Part shown: piece by piece, positions 6,178 to 6,348 of the stretch
Layout: every line of letters begins with the position of its first letter
Numbering within the stretch: the stretch's first letter is position 1
Origin: CAYMRB01 sp964392615
GTDB taxonomy: Bacteria; Planctomycetota; UBA8108
Direction of reading: 5' to 3'
Length of the DNA stretch: 6,348 nucleotides
NCBI GenBank assembly: GCA_964392615.1
Contig: CAYMRB010000522.1
Coordinates: forward strand, 1 to 6,348
The notes under the pieces: model-generated
Databases searched by the model: none
The model's input: the letters and a program-made list of their open reading frames with translations, nothing else
Told to the model about the DNA's origin: nothing
Made by a program: the position numbers and the translations under genes

Positions 6178-6286
6178 GTGCCCTCTGTTGGTGAGGGCGC
6201 ATCGGATTCGGTGAGGAGCCGGACTCGAACGTCGAGTGTGTGTTTCGAGTTGTCTCTACAGACGAGGGAATGGTATGCGAAGTACC
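6178..6286. other. Cluster of four small hairpins, possible structured RNA or regulatory region
   Basis: Four stems follow one another: 6178-6200 (8 bp with one wobble, 7-nt loop), 6223-6237 (ACTCGA-ACG-TCGAGT, 6 bp), 6250-6265 (6 bp with one wobble, loop CTAC) and 6272-6286 (5 bp with one wobble, loop GCGAA). A diverged tandem repeat (GGTGAGG...GGATTCG at 6190-6210, then GGTGAGG...GGACTCG at 6210-6227) overlaps the first two. No T-run follows any of them, so ordinary terminators are unlikely. Strand and function are unknown. Confidence 0.25.
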
Positions 6287-6348
6287 GCGGATTGGTAGCC
6301 GTTCACGGTTTGCGAGATTCCGCTAAAGTCACCGATGGGCCGCGTCCG

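Larger units (their letters stand above)
5767..6348. other. Long non-coding stretch upstream of the DUF5703 gene
   Basis: No convincing gene was found on either strand. The longest independent minus-strand frame (5826-6167, 113 codons) is Arg/Ser-rich, has no recognisable domain or ribosome-binding site, and crosses the REP-like palindrome. The stretch holds the DUF5703 leader hairpins, the REP-like element, an inverted repeat and a hairpin cluster. An ATG at 6335 on the plus strand could begin a rightward gene, but only four codons are visible. Confidence 0.5.

Noticed and set aside
6211..6240. tRNA-like T-loop (GTTCGAGTC on the minus strand)
   Set aside because: The flanking bases do not form a T-stem, and no matching acceptor or anticodon arm lies upstream. 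The resemblance comes from a short palindrome.
6302..6348. Possible promoter (TTCACG-16-TAAAGT) and ATG at 6335 on the plus strand
   Set aside because: Only weak consensus matches, and four codons before the edge; too little to call a gene or promoter.

Overview
This is a GC-rich window whose genes look like those of the PVC bacteria, most likely a planctomycete or a verrucomicrobial relative. The evidence is gene content: a secreted NPCBM-domain, GH36-type sugar hydrolase, a secreted DUF5703/GH95-like hydrolase, and what appears to be a sulfatase remnant. This is an inference from families, not a phylogenetic placement.

Layout from left to right. (1) 1-1033, minus: the first 344 residues of a secreted protein with an N-terminal NPCBM carbohydrate-binding domain, followed by the opening of what I read as a GH36-like (alpha-galactosidase-type) beta-sandwich. 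The gene runs off the left edge. (2) 1083-1288, plus: a roughly 200-bp relic. It keeps a signal-peptide-like N-terminus in one frame and a sulfatase-like C-terminus in another, as if an out-of-frame internal deletion had removed nearly the whole gene. It lies between its neighbours, divergent from gene 1 and tail-to-tail with gene 2. (3) 1298-3370, minus: a 690-residue protein with a His/Glu repeat, about seven ankyrin repeats, two membrane segments and a long helical C-terminal region I do not recognise. (4) 3406-5766, minus: a 786-residue secreted DUF5703-family protein with a GH95-like (alpha/alpha)6 architecture. (5) 5767-6348: about 580 bp with no convincing gene. It contains paired hairpins in the leader of the DUF5703 gene, a REP-like palindrome, a long-range inverted repeat and a cluster of small hairpins.

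The DUF5703 and ankyrin genes are 35 bp apart on the same strand and may be co-transcribed. The two hydrolases and the sulfatase relic fit a locus for breaking down a complex, perhaps formerly sulfated, polysaccharide. The ankyrin membrane protein does not obviously belong to that pathway and is the least explained gene. I see no CRISPR array, transposase, rRNA or tRNA. The two most interesting points are the gutted sulfatase and the unusual ankyrin-membrane-helical protein.
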